Assembly (NCBI RefSeq): GCF_025630775.1
Contig: NZ_JAOSZE010000036.1
Span: forward strand, 1-64,000
Origin: Actinoplanes sp. KI2
GTDB lineage: Bacteria > Actinomycetota > Actinomycetes > Mycobacteriales > Micromonosporaceae
DNA: 64,000 bases
Direction of reading: 5' to 3'
Shown here: piece by piece, positions 7,920-17,133 of the stretch
Layout: the number at the start of each line of letters is the position of its first letter
Numbering within the stretch: the first letter of the stretch is position 1
Position numbers and translations under genes: made by a program
The notes under the pieces: model-generated
Told to the model about the DNA's origin: nothing
The model's input: only the letters and a program-made list of their open reading frames with translations
Databases searched by the model: none

Positions 7920-8978
7920 TCAGACCGCTTCGGCGACGATCGACTCGACCGGCGGCTCGGCGAAGTGGCAGGCCACCGTCTGGTCGGGGGCCTTCTCCAG
8001 CAGCTGCGGGTCCTGGGTGGCGCAGATGTCCTGGGCCTTCCAGCAGCGGGTGCGGAACCGGCAGCCGGACGGCGGGTCGACCGGGCTGGGCACGTCGCCG
8101 ACCAGCCGGATGCGGTTCTTCGGCGGGACGCCGCGGACCACACCGATGTCCGGCACCGCGGAGAGCAGGGCCTGGGTGTACGGGTGCTGCGGCTTCTCGT
8201 ACAGCGCGTTCCGCGGCGCCTCCTCGACCACCCGTCCCAGGTACATGACCGCGACCCGGTCGCAGAAGTGCCGGACCACGCCGAGGTCGTGCGCGATGAA
8301 GACGAACGCGATGCCCAGCTCCTTGCGGAGGTTCTCCAGCAGGTTCATCACCTGGGCCTGGATGGACACGTCGAGCGCGGAGACCGGCTCGTCGGCCACG
8401 ATGATCTTCGGCCGGGCGGCGAGGGCGCGGGCGATGCCGATGCGCTGACGCTGACCGCCGGAGAACTCGTGCGGGTAGCGGTTGTAGTGCTCCGGGTTGA
8501 GGCCGACGAGCTCCAGCAGCTCCTGGACGCGCTTGAGCTCACCGCCCTTGGGCACCATGTCGTGGGTGCGCAGCGCCGTGCCGACGATCGTGCCGACGGT
8601 GTGCCGCGGGTTCAGCGACGAGTACGGGTCCTGGAAGATCAGCTGGATCTCCCGGCGGTACGGCCGCAGCTGCCGCTCGGACATGTGGGCGATGTCCACG
8701 CCCTGGTACTTGATCGTTCCGGCGGTCGGCTCGAGCAGGCGGGTGATCAGCCGGGCCGTGGTGGACTTGCCACAGCCGGACTCGCCGACCAGGCCGAGGG
8801 TCTCGCCCGGGCTGAGGGTGAGGCTCACGCCGTCGACGGCCTGGACCATCACGTTACGGCGGGCCAGCATGCCCTCGCCCTTGATCCGGAAGTGCATCTG
8901 CACGTCCTCGAGCTGGAGCAGGGGTGCCCCCTCCACCTTCCGGACGCCCGACTTGGCGGTTGCGCTAGCAGCGGTCAT
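7920..8978 (-). CDS. ABC transporter ATPase, OppF/DppF type
   Basis: The 352-residue ATP-binding subunit belongs to a family-5 (oligopeptide/dipeptide type) importer. Visible motifs are Walker A GESGCGKST, signature FSGGQRQRIGIARAL, Walker B IIVADEPVSALDV and the switch His in FVFIAHDLGVVRHF. The C-terminal oligopeptide-family region has the cysteine cluster (SGCRFRTRCWKAQDIC) found in subunits that bind a 4Fe-4S cluster or structural metal. The start is ATG 8978 with GAGGA upstream, 14 bp after the preceding stop; an extension to 9050 is Arg/Pro-rich and rejected. It pairs with the adjacent OppD-type ATPase to drive transport. Confidence 0.93.
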   Translation of the reverse strand: MTAASATAKSGVRKVEGAPLLQLEDVQMHFRIKGEGMLARRNVMVQAVDGVSLTLSPGETLGLVGESGCGKSTTARLITRLLEPTAGTIKYQGVDIAHMSERQLRPYRREIQLIFQDPYSSLNPRHTVGTIVGTALRTHDMVPKGGELKRVQELLELVGLNPEHYNRYPHEFSGGQRQRIGIARALAARPKIIVADEPVSALDVSIQAQVMNLLENLRKELGIAFVFIAHDLGVVRHFCDRVAVMYLGRVVEEAPRNALYEKPQHPYTQALLSAVPDIGVVRGVPPKNRIRLVGDVPSPVDPPSGCRFRTRCWKAQDICATQDPQLLEKAPDQTVACHFAEPPVESIVAEAV

Positions 8979-8992
8979 CGTCTTCGTTCCTC

Positions 8993-10153
8993 TTACAGCC
9001 GGGGCAGGACGTCGGTCTCGAACACCTGGTCGGGATTCCGCAGGTGGCACCGGGAGGAGCGGCCCAGGTCGGCCGTCCGCGACACCAGCTCCGGCTTGAG
9101 CGTGCGACAGAGGTCGTCGGGCACCCGCTCGCGGAACTCGCAGCGCGGGTGGAAGACGCAGCCGGACGGCACGGCCAGCAGGCTCGGCGGGGTGCCGGGG
9201 ATCGGGTGCAGCGGGCCCTGCGTGCCGGAGACCGCGGGAATGCTCTCCAGCAGGCCCCAGGTGTACGGATGCAGCGGCGTGCCGAGGATCTTCTCGACCG
9301 GGCCGTGCTCGACGGCGTTGCCGGCGTACATGACCATGATGTCGTCGGCGATCTCGGCGACCACGCCCAGGTCGTGCGTGATGAAGACGACCGCCGAGCC
9401 GAAGTCGCGCTGCAGGTCGGCGATCAGGTCGAGGATCTGCGCCTGCACGGTGACATCGAGGGCCGTGGTGGGCTCGTCCGCGATCAGCAGCTTCGGGTCG
9501 TTCACCAGCGCCATGGCGATCATGGCACGCTGGCGCATGCCGCCGGAGAACTCGTGCGGGTACTGCTCGACCCGGCGCTTGGGGTTGGGGATGCCGACCC
9601 GGTTCAGCATGTCGATGGCGCGCTCCTTGGCGGCCCGCTTCGACACCTTGTGATGCGCCCGGTAGCTCTCCATGATCTGGTCGCCGACCGTGAAGAACGG
9701 GTGCAGCGAGGACTGCGGATCCTGGAAGATCATGGCGGCCTCGGAACCGCGGACGGCGCGCAGGCCCTCGTCCGACATGCCGATGAGCTCGCGGCCCCCG
9801 ATCTTGATCGAGCCGGACATCCGGGTGCTCTTGCGGTCGTGCAGACCCATCACGGCCATGCTGGAGACGCTCTTGCCGGAGCCGGACTCGCCGACGATCG
9901 CGAGCGTGCGCCCCAGCGGCAGCGAGTAGCTCAGGCCCTGAACCGCCTTGACCAGTCCGTCCGCGGTCGGGAAGTGCACGTGGAGATCGTTGACCTCCAG
10001 GTACGCCTCCTCGTTGTCGCCTCGCGGACGGCGGGAGCGCACGACGGTCTGCGGCGCTCGGGTGGTCTGCTCGGTCATATCGCCGCCTTGCTGGTGAAGA
10101 GTGCCCGTCTCGATGGTGCTGCCAGTCTCGGTGATGTCGGCCGTCTCGCTCAT
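8993..10153 (-). CDS. ABC transporter ATPase, OppD/DppD type
   Basis: The 386-residue ATPase carries Walker A GESGSGKS, signature FSGGMRQRAMIAMAL, Walker B LLIADEPTTALDV and switch His (FITHDLGVVAE). Its C-terminal oligopeptide-family domain has the cysteine pattern SGCVFHPRCEFRERVPDDLC. An N-terminal extension of about 45 residues, rich in Thr and Glu, precedes the nucleotide-binding domain. ATG 10153 overlaps the TGA of the upstream permease gene (ATGA), indicating translational coupling. It acts at the inner face of the membrane with the OppF-type partner and two permeases. Confidence 0.93.
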   Translation of the reverse strand: MSETADITETGSTIETGTLHQQGGDMTEQTTRAPQTVVRSRRPRGDNEEAYLEVNDLHVHFPTADGLVKAVQGLSYSLPLGRTLAIVGESGSGKSVSSMAVMGLHDRKSTRMSGSIKIGGRELIGMSDEGLRAVRGSEAAMIFQDPQSSLHPFFTVGDQIMESYRAHHKVSKRAAKERAIDMLNRVGIPNPKRRVEQYPHEFSGGMRQRAMIAMALVNDPKLLIADEPTTALDVTVQAQILDLIADLQRDFGSAVVFITHDLGVVAEIADDIMVMYAGNAVEHGPVEKILGTPLHPYTWGLLESIPAVSGTQGPLHPIPGTPPSLLAVPSGCVFHPRCEFRERVPDDLCRTLKPELVSRTADLGRSSRCHLRNPDQVFETDVLPRL

Positions 10154-11133
10154 CCGAGCCGGACTCGCGGATCGAGGAACGTGTAGATGATGTCGACGAT
10201 CAGGTTCATGCAAACCAGCACGGTCGCACCGACGATCACGCTGCCCAGCAGGACCGGCAGGTCGTACTGGAAGAAGGCGCGCAGCGTCATCACGCCGAGC
10301 CCCGGCAACCCGAAGATACTCTCCGTGAACAGCGTGTTCACGAACTGGTACGCGACGTCCAGGCCGAGGATCGTGACGACGGGCGTGAGCGCGGCCCGCA
10401 CGCCGTGCCGGTAGATGACGCGCCGCTCGCTGATGCCCTTCGAGCGCGCGGTCCGCACGTAGTCCTGGCCCAGCGAATCGATCATGGAGCCCCGCGAGTA
10501 TCGGGTGTACTGCGCCGCGTTGGTCAGGCCGAGGGTCAGCCAAGCGGCGGTCATGCCCGCCGCCCACATCAACGGATTCTGCAGGAACGGTGTCCATTGC
10601 GGGCGCGGCAGGAAGCCGCGGGTGAGATAGAGCGCGACGAGCAGCGCGATCACGAAGTACGGGACCGAGTTGATCAAAAGGCTCGCGCCGACCGTGAAGC
10701 GGTCGAGATTCGATGATCTATATCGGGCCGCGACGGTGCCGGCGAAGAGGCCGACGGTGCTGTAGATGATCGCGCCGCCCAGCACGATGGAGAGGGTGAC
10801 CGGAAGGGCTCGCGCCAGGATGTCGGTGACCGGCTGGCCGGTCGGGAAGGAGTAGCCGAGGCACGGGGCCGCGCAGTGCCGCACCGTGCCGCCGATCTCC
10901 ATGTCCCGCCCGACGAAGATGCCCTTGAGGTACGCGCCGATCTGCTCGAGCGGCGGGTCGTCGAGGTTGAGGCTCTTGGTGATTTCTTCGATGCGGTCGG
11001 GGGTGCACTTGGGTCCGCAGATGGTGGCGGCCGGGTCGGTCGGCGCGAGGAGGAAGAGCGCGTAGCTGGCGACGAGAGTGACGAAGACGACCGAGATCCC
11101 ACTCGCCAGGCGTCGCAGGATGTAGAACACCAC
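10150..11133 (-). CDS. ABC transporter permease, OppB/DppB type
   Basis: The 327-residue integral membrane protein starts at GTG 11133 behind GAGGAG. The first helix (residues 9-30, SGISVVFVTLVASYALFLLA) precedes an external loop typical of the OppB family, here with paired cysteines (ICGPKC and RHCAAPC) that could form disulfides outside. Five further helices follow. The coupling loop motif is YVRTARSKGISERRV (about residue 225), matching the EAA loop of binding-protein-dependent permeases. A 168-bp gap containing a long hairpin separates it from the binding-protein gene. Confidence 0.92.
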   Translation of the reverse strand: MVFYILRRLASGISVVFVTLVASYALFLLAPTDPAATICGPKCTPDRIEEITKSLNLDDPPLEQIGAYLKGIFVGRDMEIGGTVRHCAAPCLGYSFPTGQPVTDILARALPVTLSIVLGGAIIYSTVGLFAGTVAARYRSSNLDRFTVGASLLINSVPYFVIALLVALYLTRGFLPRPQWTPFLQNPLMWAAGMTAAWLTLGLTNAAQYTRYSRGSMIDSLGQDYVRTARSKGISERRVIYRHGVRAALTPVVTILGLDVAYQFVNTLFTESIFGLPGLGVMTLRAFFQYDLPVLLGSVIVGATVLVCMNLIVDIIYTFLDPRVRLG

Positions 11134-11159
11134 GGCTGTTACTCCTCATGCTTCACGGA

Positions 11160-11224
11160 CCCGGGGCCGGTTGTCCCCGCTTGGAAGGAATGCCCGTGGC
11201 GGCGCGATCGCGGCCGGCCCCGGG
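11160..11224 (-). promoter_or_regulatory. Intercistronic hairpin in the ABC operon
   Basis: CCCGGGGCCGG (11160-11170) pairs perfectly with 11214-11224, with further partial pairing inside. It lies between the binding-protein gene and the OppB-type permease gene. Such structures commonly stop or stabilise most transcripts so that binding protein is made in excess over membrane subunits; that role is inferred. Confidence 0.5.
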
Positions 11225-11301
11225 TGCTGCTGGATGGACGTACCGGGTGGCCCGGCCCGCCGAAACGGACCGGACCACCCGAACGGGAGGTGCGGCGAAA
11301 A

Positions 11302-13041
11302 TCAGCTCTTCAGGAACATCGACTGGAAGAGCGGCATGCCCACGGTGGCGTCACCCTGCACGGCGCCGACGTTGGTGCCCTTCACGAGCGCCATCTTCTC
11401 GTAGTCCATCGGGATGGCGACGTACATGCCCATGATCTTCTGGTCCAGCGCGCCCCACTTGGCGGACGCCTGGTCGCTCGGCAGTGCGGCGATCGAGTCG
11501 ATCTCCGCGTCGAGCGCCTTGTCGCTCAGCATGCCCCAGCTCTGGCCGTCGGAGATGCTGTGCGTCTGGAACAGAACCGGGAACCAGCTGTTGCCGGTCG
11601 GCCAGTCCGAGCACCAGCCGCGCGGCGACTGGGCGAAGTTCACCGGCGCGTCGTAGTCGCCGGTCTTCTTCCGCAGGTCGGCGGTCGAGACGCCGATCGC
11701 CTTGACCTTGAAGCCGGACGCGGTGAGCGAGTTCGAGATCGCCTGGCTGACCTGCTGCGGGATCGGCTTGGTGTTGTCGTAGTAGTAGCTGATCTCGAAG
11801 CCCAGCTTGCCGGCGGCCTGCAGCTGCTGCTTGGCGGCAGCCGGGTCGCCCTTGCCGGCACCGGACAGGCCCGGGAGCGCCGGGTACTTGGTGTAGCCCG
11901 GGATGCTCGGCGGGATGACCGTGCTCGCGCGCTCGGCGGTGTACGGGTTGAAGCCGTACGCCGTCCACACCGAGTCGTAGTCCCAGCCCGTCGCGAGGGC
12001 CTTACGGACCTCCAGCGGGATCTTGCGGGTGTCCATCTGCCAGACCCGGGTGCAGGGGCTCTGGCCCTGGACGAGCTGGTCCTGCTTCGCGGTGATCTGC
12101 TGCACCAGCGAGGCGTCGATGTTCATGTAGTTGATCGCGCTGGCGTCCGGGCCCGACGAGTTCAGCACCTGCGTCTGGGTCTTGACGTCGTCCTGGCCCC
12201 ACTTGAAGTCCCAGGCGTCCACGTACTGGTGCCGAGCCGGGTCGGTGTTCGGGTCCCAGTTCGGGTTCTTCTTGAGCTTGAGCTCGGTACCCGGGGTGAA
12301 CACGTCGTACATGTACGGACCCGTGATCATCGGGTTGTTCTGGTAGTTCTGCTTGGTGTCCTTCGCCTTGGGAATAGGCGTGAACGCCGGGAAGGTCAGG
12401 TAGTACGGCAGGTCCGGGAACGGCTTCGCCAGGTGGATGATCAGGGTGTCGGTGCCCTGGGTCTCCACGCCCGCGTAGGTGTCGCCGCTCTTGTAGGGGC
12501 CCTTGTACTTGTCGCCGTCCTTGAAGTAGATCAGCTGGTAGGTCGGGCCGGCGTCGTAGACGTCGTGCGCGAACGACCGCTTCACCGCGTACGCCAGGTC
12601 ATCGACCGCGACCGGGGTGCCGTCGGCGTACTTGATGTTCGGCTGGAGCTTGAACGTCCAGGTCAGGTTGTCCGAGGACACCGTGCCGAGGTCGGTCAGG
12701 TCCGGCACCAGCACCGGCTTGCCCTGGCGCACGTCGTACTGCGTCGGCGTACGGAAGAGCAGCTTGCCGATCTCGTTCGAGTCGACGTAGTAGATGTTGG
12801 TGGGGTCGAGGGTGTTCGGCGTCGACTGCGAGTAGACCGTGAGGGTCCCGCCCTTGTGAGCGCCGGCGATCTCGGGAGCCGGTCCCTTGGCGTTTCGGTC
12901 GATGCCCTGGACCGCCGTGTTGATGGTCCCGGTGTCGCCCTTGCCTGACTCCTTGTTGTTGGACGACGGGCTGCCACAGCCTGTCAGGCCCAGGGCCACG
13001 GCAGCGGTGGCTGCCACAGCCAGTTGAACGCGTCTTGCCAT
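11302..13041 (-). CDS. Family 5 solute-binding lipoprotein of the ABC importer
   Basis: The 579-residue extracytoplasmic binding protein starts at ATG 13041 with GAGGAG upstream. The signal ends in the lipobox LTGC (Cys about 22), so the mature protein is lipid-anchored to the outer face of the membrane. The family-5 pattern is present: GGTLTVYSQSTPNTLDPTNI near the start, LTWTFKLQPNIKYADGTPV (about residue 120) and DDLAYAVKRSF. Family members capture oligopeptides, nickel chelates or, in some organisms, oligosaccharides; the ligand cannot be read from sequence. The CBM6-like gene ending the operon makes a carbohydrate ligand worth considering. Confidence 0.92.
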   Translation of the reverse strand: MARRVQLAVAATAAVALGLTGCGSPSSNNKESGKGDTGTINTAVQGIDRNAKGPAPEIAGAHKGGTLTVYSQSTPNTLDPTNIYYVDSNEIGKLLFRTPTQYDVRQGKPVLVPDLTDLGTVSSDNLTWTFKLQPNIKYADGTPVAVDDLAYAVKRSFAHDVYDAGPTYQLIYFKDGDKYKGPYKSGDTYAGVETQGTDTLIIHLAKPFPDLPYYLTFPAFTPIPKAKDTKQNYQNNPMITGPYMYDVFTPGTELKLKKNPNWDPNTDPARHQYVDAWDFKWGQDDVKTQTQVLNSSGPDASAINYMNIDASLVQQITAKQDQLVQGQSPCTRVWQMDTRKIPLEVRKALATGWDYDSVWTAYGFNPYTAERASTVIPPSIPGYTKYPALPGLSGAGKGDPAAAKQQLQAAGKLGFEISYYYDNTKPIPQQVSQAISNSLTASGFKVKAIGVSTADLRKKTGDYDAPVNFAQSPRGWCSDWPTGNSWFPVLFQTHSISDGQSWGMLSDKALDAEIDSIAALPSDQASAKWGALDQKIMGMYVAIPMDYEKMALVKGTNVGAVQGDATVGMPLFQSMFLKS

Positions 13042-13073
13042 TTCTCCTCTTCTCAATCCGAGATGTACTGCCG

Positions 13074-14099
13074 TTACCGCCGGGTGCGCGGATCGAATGC
13101 GTCGCGGATGGAGTCGCCCAGCAGGGCCAGGGCGAGCACCAGGATGGTGATGCCTGCGACGGGCAGCCACAGATAGAGCGGGTCCGCCCGGTAGTAGTTG
13201 GTCGCGGCCGAGATCGTCACACCCCAGGAGGGGGTGGGCTCGGTCAGGCCGACGCCGAGAACGGTGAGCGCGGCCTCGTTGACGATGAAGGCCGGCAGCG
13301 CCACCGAGGTCGAGACGACGATCGGCGCGACGAGGTTCGGCAGGAGCTCCTTGAAGAGCACCTTCCTCGTCGGCACGCCGATCACGCGAGCCGCCTGGAT
13401 GAACTCCCGCTCGCGCAGGGACAGCACCTCGCCGCGGATGAGCCGGGCCAGGTTGGCCCAGCCCAGGAACGACAACACGAAGATCAGCGAGTACAGCCGG
13501 ACCGTCGCCGTCGTCTGGGCGTCGACGCCCTCGTTGTTGCCGACGAAGATGGTCAGGATCACGGCCGGGACGGCGATCGCGAAGAGGAGGTAGGGCAGGC
13601 TCAGGACGAGGTCGATGATCCAGGAGAGGACCCGGTCGATCCATCCGCCGGCGAAGCCCGACACCAGACCGATGACCAGACCGATGAACGTCGAGATGAT
13701 CGTCGCGATGGTCGCGACGACCAGCGACGGCCGCGCACCGTAGACCCAGCGGGCGAACAGGTCGCGGCCGAGCCGCGGCTCGACGCCGAACCAGTGCTGC
13801 GAGTTGGGCCCGATGGTCGGGTAGCCGAAGTCGTCGATCAGATCCTGGTGGAAGGTCGAGACGTCCTGCCCTTCGATCTTGGCCAGCAGGGGCGCGAAGA
13901 GCGCGATCAGCACGAAGAAGATCAGGATGCCGAGGCAGATCATCGCCATGCGGTCTTTACGCAGGCGGGCCAGGGCGATACGGGTCGGGGACTTGCCCCG
14001 CGTCTCCGCCCTGCGCTTGGGCGAGTCGGCATCGATCTCAGGCTCATCTGAGAGCAGGCCGACTTGAGCCACTTCAGCCTCTTGGGCCAGTGGTTCCAC
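13074..14099 (-). CDS. ABC transporter permease, OppC/DppC type
   Basis: The 341-residue permease is the first gene of the operon, from GTG 14099 with GGAGG about ten bases upstream. A cytoplasmic N-terminus of about 45 charged residues precedes helix 1 (MAMICLGILIFFVLIALFAP, about 51-72), an OppC feature. HWFGVEPRLGRDLFARWVYG is the conserved family segment before helix 2, and FIQAARVIGVPTRKVLFKELLP (about residue 235) is the EAA coupling loop. It pairs with the OppB-type permease. The order permease, binding protein, permease, ATPase, ATPase is unusual, because the binding protein normally comes first. Confidence 0.93.
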   Translation of the reverse strand: MEPLAQEAEVAQVGLLSDEPEIDADSPKRRAETRGKSPTRIALARLRKDRMAMICLGILIFFVLIALFAPLLAKIEGQDVSTFHQDLIDDFGYPTIGPNSQHWFGVEPRLGRDLFARWVYGARPSLVVATIATIISTFIGLVIGLVSGFAGGWIDRVLSWIIDLVLSLPYLLFAIAVPAVILTIFVGNNEGVDAQTTATVRLYSLIFVLSFLGWANLARLIRGEVLSLREREFIQAARVIGVPTRKVLFKELLPNLVAPIVVSTSVALPAFIVNEAALTVLGVGLTEPTPSWGVTISAATNYYRADPLYLWLPVAGITILVLALALLGDSIRDAFDPRTRR

Positions 14100-14675
14100 G
14101 TGTAGTCACCTCCATCGGACGACACACCTCACATGCGTCGTGCCTGAGAGGTATTTCGGGTGCTGCGTTGGGAAGGTAGTCCGGAACTCGCTCGTAGGAA
14201 ATGAGTTGACGCATCGAATGAATAACGGCCCGCTGAAAGTCTTGCGTAGGTCAGGTCACCTCCCGTGCACACTCCGTACGTTCTAAACTTGGACTTACGG
14301 TGAAAAATCACCCATCTTCGCGAGCCGTGCCGAGCGATATGCCCGAAATCACAACCCAAAGGGCAATCGTACTGTTGCGCAAAGTCATCGAAGTCCTCTT
14401 CCCGCGAACCGGATCCGCTGTTTCGCCGACGTTTCGTCGGCGTGTCGATCTTGAACCGCCCCGACCGTCGGATTCTCCGGTGTTGGGCGCTTCCACCGGG
14501 AAGATCTACGGCCGAACACCGGCACGGGGGCTGGATCGACGGCGAAGAGGCCCGCGAGGGCATGGTTCTGTGTTGATCTCCGTTACTCTTTGAAGTGGGG
14601 GCCCGCGCCATTTCGATTACGAATCGGATGCCATTCCCACGACTTTAGCGACTTCGACGGGCGTCATCCTCGCTG
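14100..14675. other. Intergenic region, 576 bp, upstream of the ABC operon
   Basis: No supportable gene. It should hold the promoter of the minus-strand ABC operon. Visible structure: an imperfect inverted repeat ACGACACA/TGCGTCGT at 14119-14141, just upstream of the ribosome site of the first gene, and a perfect 8-bp hairpin with a TTT loop at 14424-14442. I find no clear -10/-35 pair. Confidence 0.5.
14424..14442. repeat. Perfect 8-bp inverted repeat, 3-nt loop
   Basis: CGCCGACG-TTT-CGTCGGCG lies 234 bp past the stop of the LLM oxidoreductase gene and 325 bp before the ABC operon start. It could be a factor-dependent terminator for the former or an operator for the latter; nothing decides. 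Confidence 0.45.
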
Positions 14676-15593
14676 TCAGAAGTCGGCCGGTGCCAGCGCA
14701 GTGATGATCTCGTCGGCCCGCTCGGCCGCCGCGGCCGGGTCCGCCTCGGGGTTGCCGATCGCCGGATCCCAGTTCAGGTCGTAGAACAGCTCGGTCACCC
14801 CGGCCTCGGCGTAGCGCTGGGCGCCCCCGCGAATCTGCTCCCAGTCCCCCGACAGGGGCACCGCGTCATCCCGCTCGCCGGCCTGCACGTTCCCGCGCAC
14901 CACGATCCGCGTCAGGTCGGGGTCGCCGCCCGCCTCCTCGGCCGCCCGGCGGACGATCTGCACGCCCCGGGCCACCTCGGCGAGCGAGGTCCGGCTGCTG
15001 GTCACCCAGCCCGCGGCGATCCGGCCGGCCCGGCGCAACGCCACGTCCGCGGTGCCGCCCAGCAGCACCGGCGGGCCGCCGGCCTGCACCGGCCGCGGAA
15101 GCATCGTGCTGGGCGGCACCCGGTACAGCTCGCCCTCGAACGCCGCCACCTCGTCCGTCCAGAGCGTGCGCAGCACGGCGAGGTACTCCTGCACCCGGCG
15201 GCCGCGCGGCTCCGGTGCCGAGCCGGTCGCCTCGAACTCGGGCTCCGACCAGCCGGTGCCCAGGCCGAGGTCGTGCCGGCCGCCGCTGAGCACGTCGAGG
15301 GTGGCGGCCTGCTTGGCGAGCAGGGCCGGCGACAGGTACGGCAGGTTGATCACCGAGACGCCGAGCCGGATGCGGGACGTGAGCGCCGCCGCGTAACTCA
15401 GCGCGATCATCGGGTCGAGCACGCTGTGGTACACCGGCGCCATCGGCTGTCCCTGGCCGACCAGCAGCCGCTGGAACGACCACAGACCGTGATAGCCGAG
15501 CTCCTCGGCGCGGGATGCGAAACGGGCGATCGAGGCGGGGCTCGCCCAGGCGCCGGAGACCGGCAGGCCGCAGCTGATCAGCATAGGGCTCAC
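14676..15593 (-). CDS. LLM-class F420-dependent oxidoreductase
   Basis: The 305-residue luciferase-like monooxygenase-fold protein resembles actinobacterial F420-dependent oxidoreductases of unassigned substrate. Family signs are AEELGYHGLWSFQRL at the start, RIRLGVSVINLPYLSPALLA with the usual KQAATLDVLSGGRHDLGLGTG (about 95-115), and PPVLLGGTADVALRRAGRIA (about 175). GTG 15593 overlaps the TGA of the upstream Hsp70-like gene (GTGA), so the two are co-translated. Cytoplasmic; reaction unknown. Confidence 0.85.
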   Translation of the reverse strand: MSPMLISCGLPVSGAWASPASIARFASRAEELGYHGLWSFQRLLVGQGQPMAPVYHSVLDPMIALSYAAALTSRIRLGVSVINLPYLSPALLAKQAATLDVLSGGRHDLGLGTGWSEPEFEATGSAPEPRGRRVQEYLAVLRTLWTDEVAAFEGELYRVPPSTMLPRPVQAGGPPVLLGGTADVALRRAGRIAAGWVTSSRTSLAEVARGVQIVRRAAEEAGGDPDLTRIVVRGNVQAGERDDAVPLSGDWEQIRGGAQRYAEAGVTELFYDLNWDPAIGNPEADPAAAAERADEIITALAPADF

Positions 15594-16996
15594 CCTAGGC
15601 GGCCGTACTCGTCGCTCAACTCCTTCCCCAGCTCCGCGAGTCGGCTGTCCGGCGCGGCGGCCTGGATCGCGGCGACAAAGGCCTGGTACGCCGCGCGCAG
15701 GCCCGGCCGGGCACCCTCCGGCGTCCTGGCCAGTGCCCGGTGGCTCGCGTCGGCGACCGGCCGGAAGTCGGCCGGCGTCTCGGCGGGCACGCCGGGCAGC
15801 AGGTCCGGCGGGCCGCCGTCGGCCGCGGGCGCGGCCGGGCTGGGATCGGCCATCTCGGCGCGCAGCCGCAGATTGGCCCCGAGCAGGCCGGGCCGGGCTC
15901 CCTCGAAGATCATCGCCGGCTCGAACTCGCGGGCGATCAGGCCGGCCCCGCGCGCGTTCAGCTCGCCCGGGTCGAGGTCGGCGCGGAGGTCGTCGGGCCC
16001 GAGCCCGAAGTACCCGGCCAGCCGGGCCCGCACAGCCGGGATCCGGGTGGCGGCGCCGGCCAGCATCACCCGGTCGACCCCCCGGCGGCCGACACCGTGC
16101 TCGGCGCGGGCGGCCGCCAGCGCCGCGGCCAGGTGGCCGAGCGAGGTGGTCACGTCCGGCTCGATCATCGCCTCGAACGCCCGGCGGGACAGCGGCACGC
16201 TCGCGCTCACCGTCGCGGTCAGCAGCGGCAGGTCGAGCACGGTGGTCTCGGCGGTGGACAGCTCGCGCTTGCGGCGCTCGGCCTCGCGCCGGATCCGGGT
16301 TCGCACGTGCTCGTCCCGGCTGAGGTCGACGTGGTGCCGCTCGCGGATCTGGCGCAGCGCGTACCCCACGATGTGCTCGTCGAAGTCATCGCCGCCCAGC
16401 TGGGGATCGCCGGCCGCGCCGAGCACCGCCACCCCCTCCGGCCCGACCCGCACGATCGCCGTGTCGAAGGTGCCGCCGCCGAGGTCGTAGATCGCGTAGG
16501 TGCTCTCCTGGTCGTCCGTGCCGAGCGCCACGGCGGCCGCCACCGGGTCGTCGAGCAGCCGGCGCACGTTGAGCTGGGCCAGGCCCGCCGCCTCCCGGAT
16601 GGCCCGCCGCTGCGGCTCGCCGGCCGAGCCGGAGACGGTGATCACCGCGTCGTGCACCGGCCCGCCGAGGAACGCCTCGGCCCGGCGCTTCAGCTCGATC
16701 AGCAGGAAGGCGCAGATCTCCGGCGGCCGGTACTGCCGGCCACGCAGCCGCAGCCGCTCCTCGGAGCCGAGCTCGCGCTTGATGCCGGTGATCACCGGCT
16801 GGGCGTCGTCGTCGGGCGGACGGCCGACGACGATCTGACCGGCCGGGTTCTGGGTGACCACCGAGGGCAGCGGGCCGGGGAGGACGACCGGCTCACGGCC
16901 GTCCCAGACCGACATCGTGCAGGTGGTCGTGCCGAGGTCGATCCCGATCACGGGGTGATGGGCGGGGGACGCGTCATCATGCTCGGTCAAGGCCAC
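15590..16996 (-). CDS. Short Hsp70/DnaK-like ATPase
   Basis: The 468-residue protein carries the actin/Hsp70 nucleotide-binding fold: phosphate-1 IGIDLGTTTCTMSVWDG (about residue 17), phosphate-2 YAIYDLGGGTFDTAIV (about 190) and the adenosine motif MLAGAATRIPAVR (about 320). After the ATPase domain (ending near residue 375) comes only a Pro/Ala-rich linker and a short helical tail rather than the full peptide-binding domain of DnaK (about 610 residues), so client binding is probably different. Start candidates are GTG 16996 and TTG 16990; the latter is better spaced from AGGGAG. It is coupled to the LLM oxidoreductase gene and divergent from the GNAT gene. Confidence 0.82.
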   Translation of the reverse strand: MALTEHDDASPAHHPVIGIDLGTTTCTMSVWDGREPVVLPGPLPSVVTQNPAGQIVVGRPPDDDAQPVITGIKRELGSEERLRLRGRQYRPPEICAFLLIELKRRAEAFLGGPVHDAVITVSGSAGEPQRRAIREAAGLAQLNVRRLLDDPVAAAVALGTDDQESTYAIYDLGGGTFDTAIVRVGPEGVAVLGAAGDPQLGGDDFDEHIVGYALRQIRERHHVDLSRDEHVRTRIRREAERRKRELSTAETTVLDLPLLTATVSASVPLSRRAFEAMIEPDVTTSLGHLAAALAAARAEHGVGRRGVDRVMLAGAATRIPAVRARLAGYFGLGPDDLRADLDPGELNARGAGLIAREFEPAMIFEGARPGLLGANLRLRAEMADPSPAAPAADGGPPDLLPGVPAETPADFRPVADASHRALARTPEGARPGLRAAYQAFVAAIQAAAPDSRLAELGKELSDEYGRLG

Positions 16997-17133
16997 TCCC
17001 TGTGACCAGCGGTCTGCGGCCAAAGTACACCGTCCGAACTGACAGGAATCGATCCGTCGGACATCCGACGAACGGTGGACAGTCGAGTCGCCGACCGGCC
17101 CGGGACGTGAAAGAGTTCACGACCGTGGGAGTA

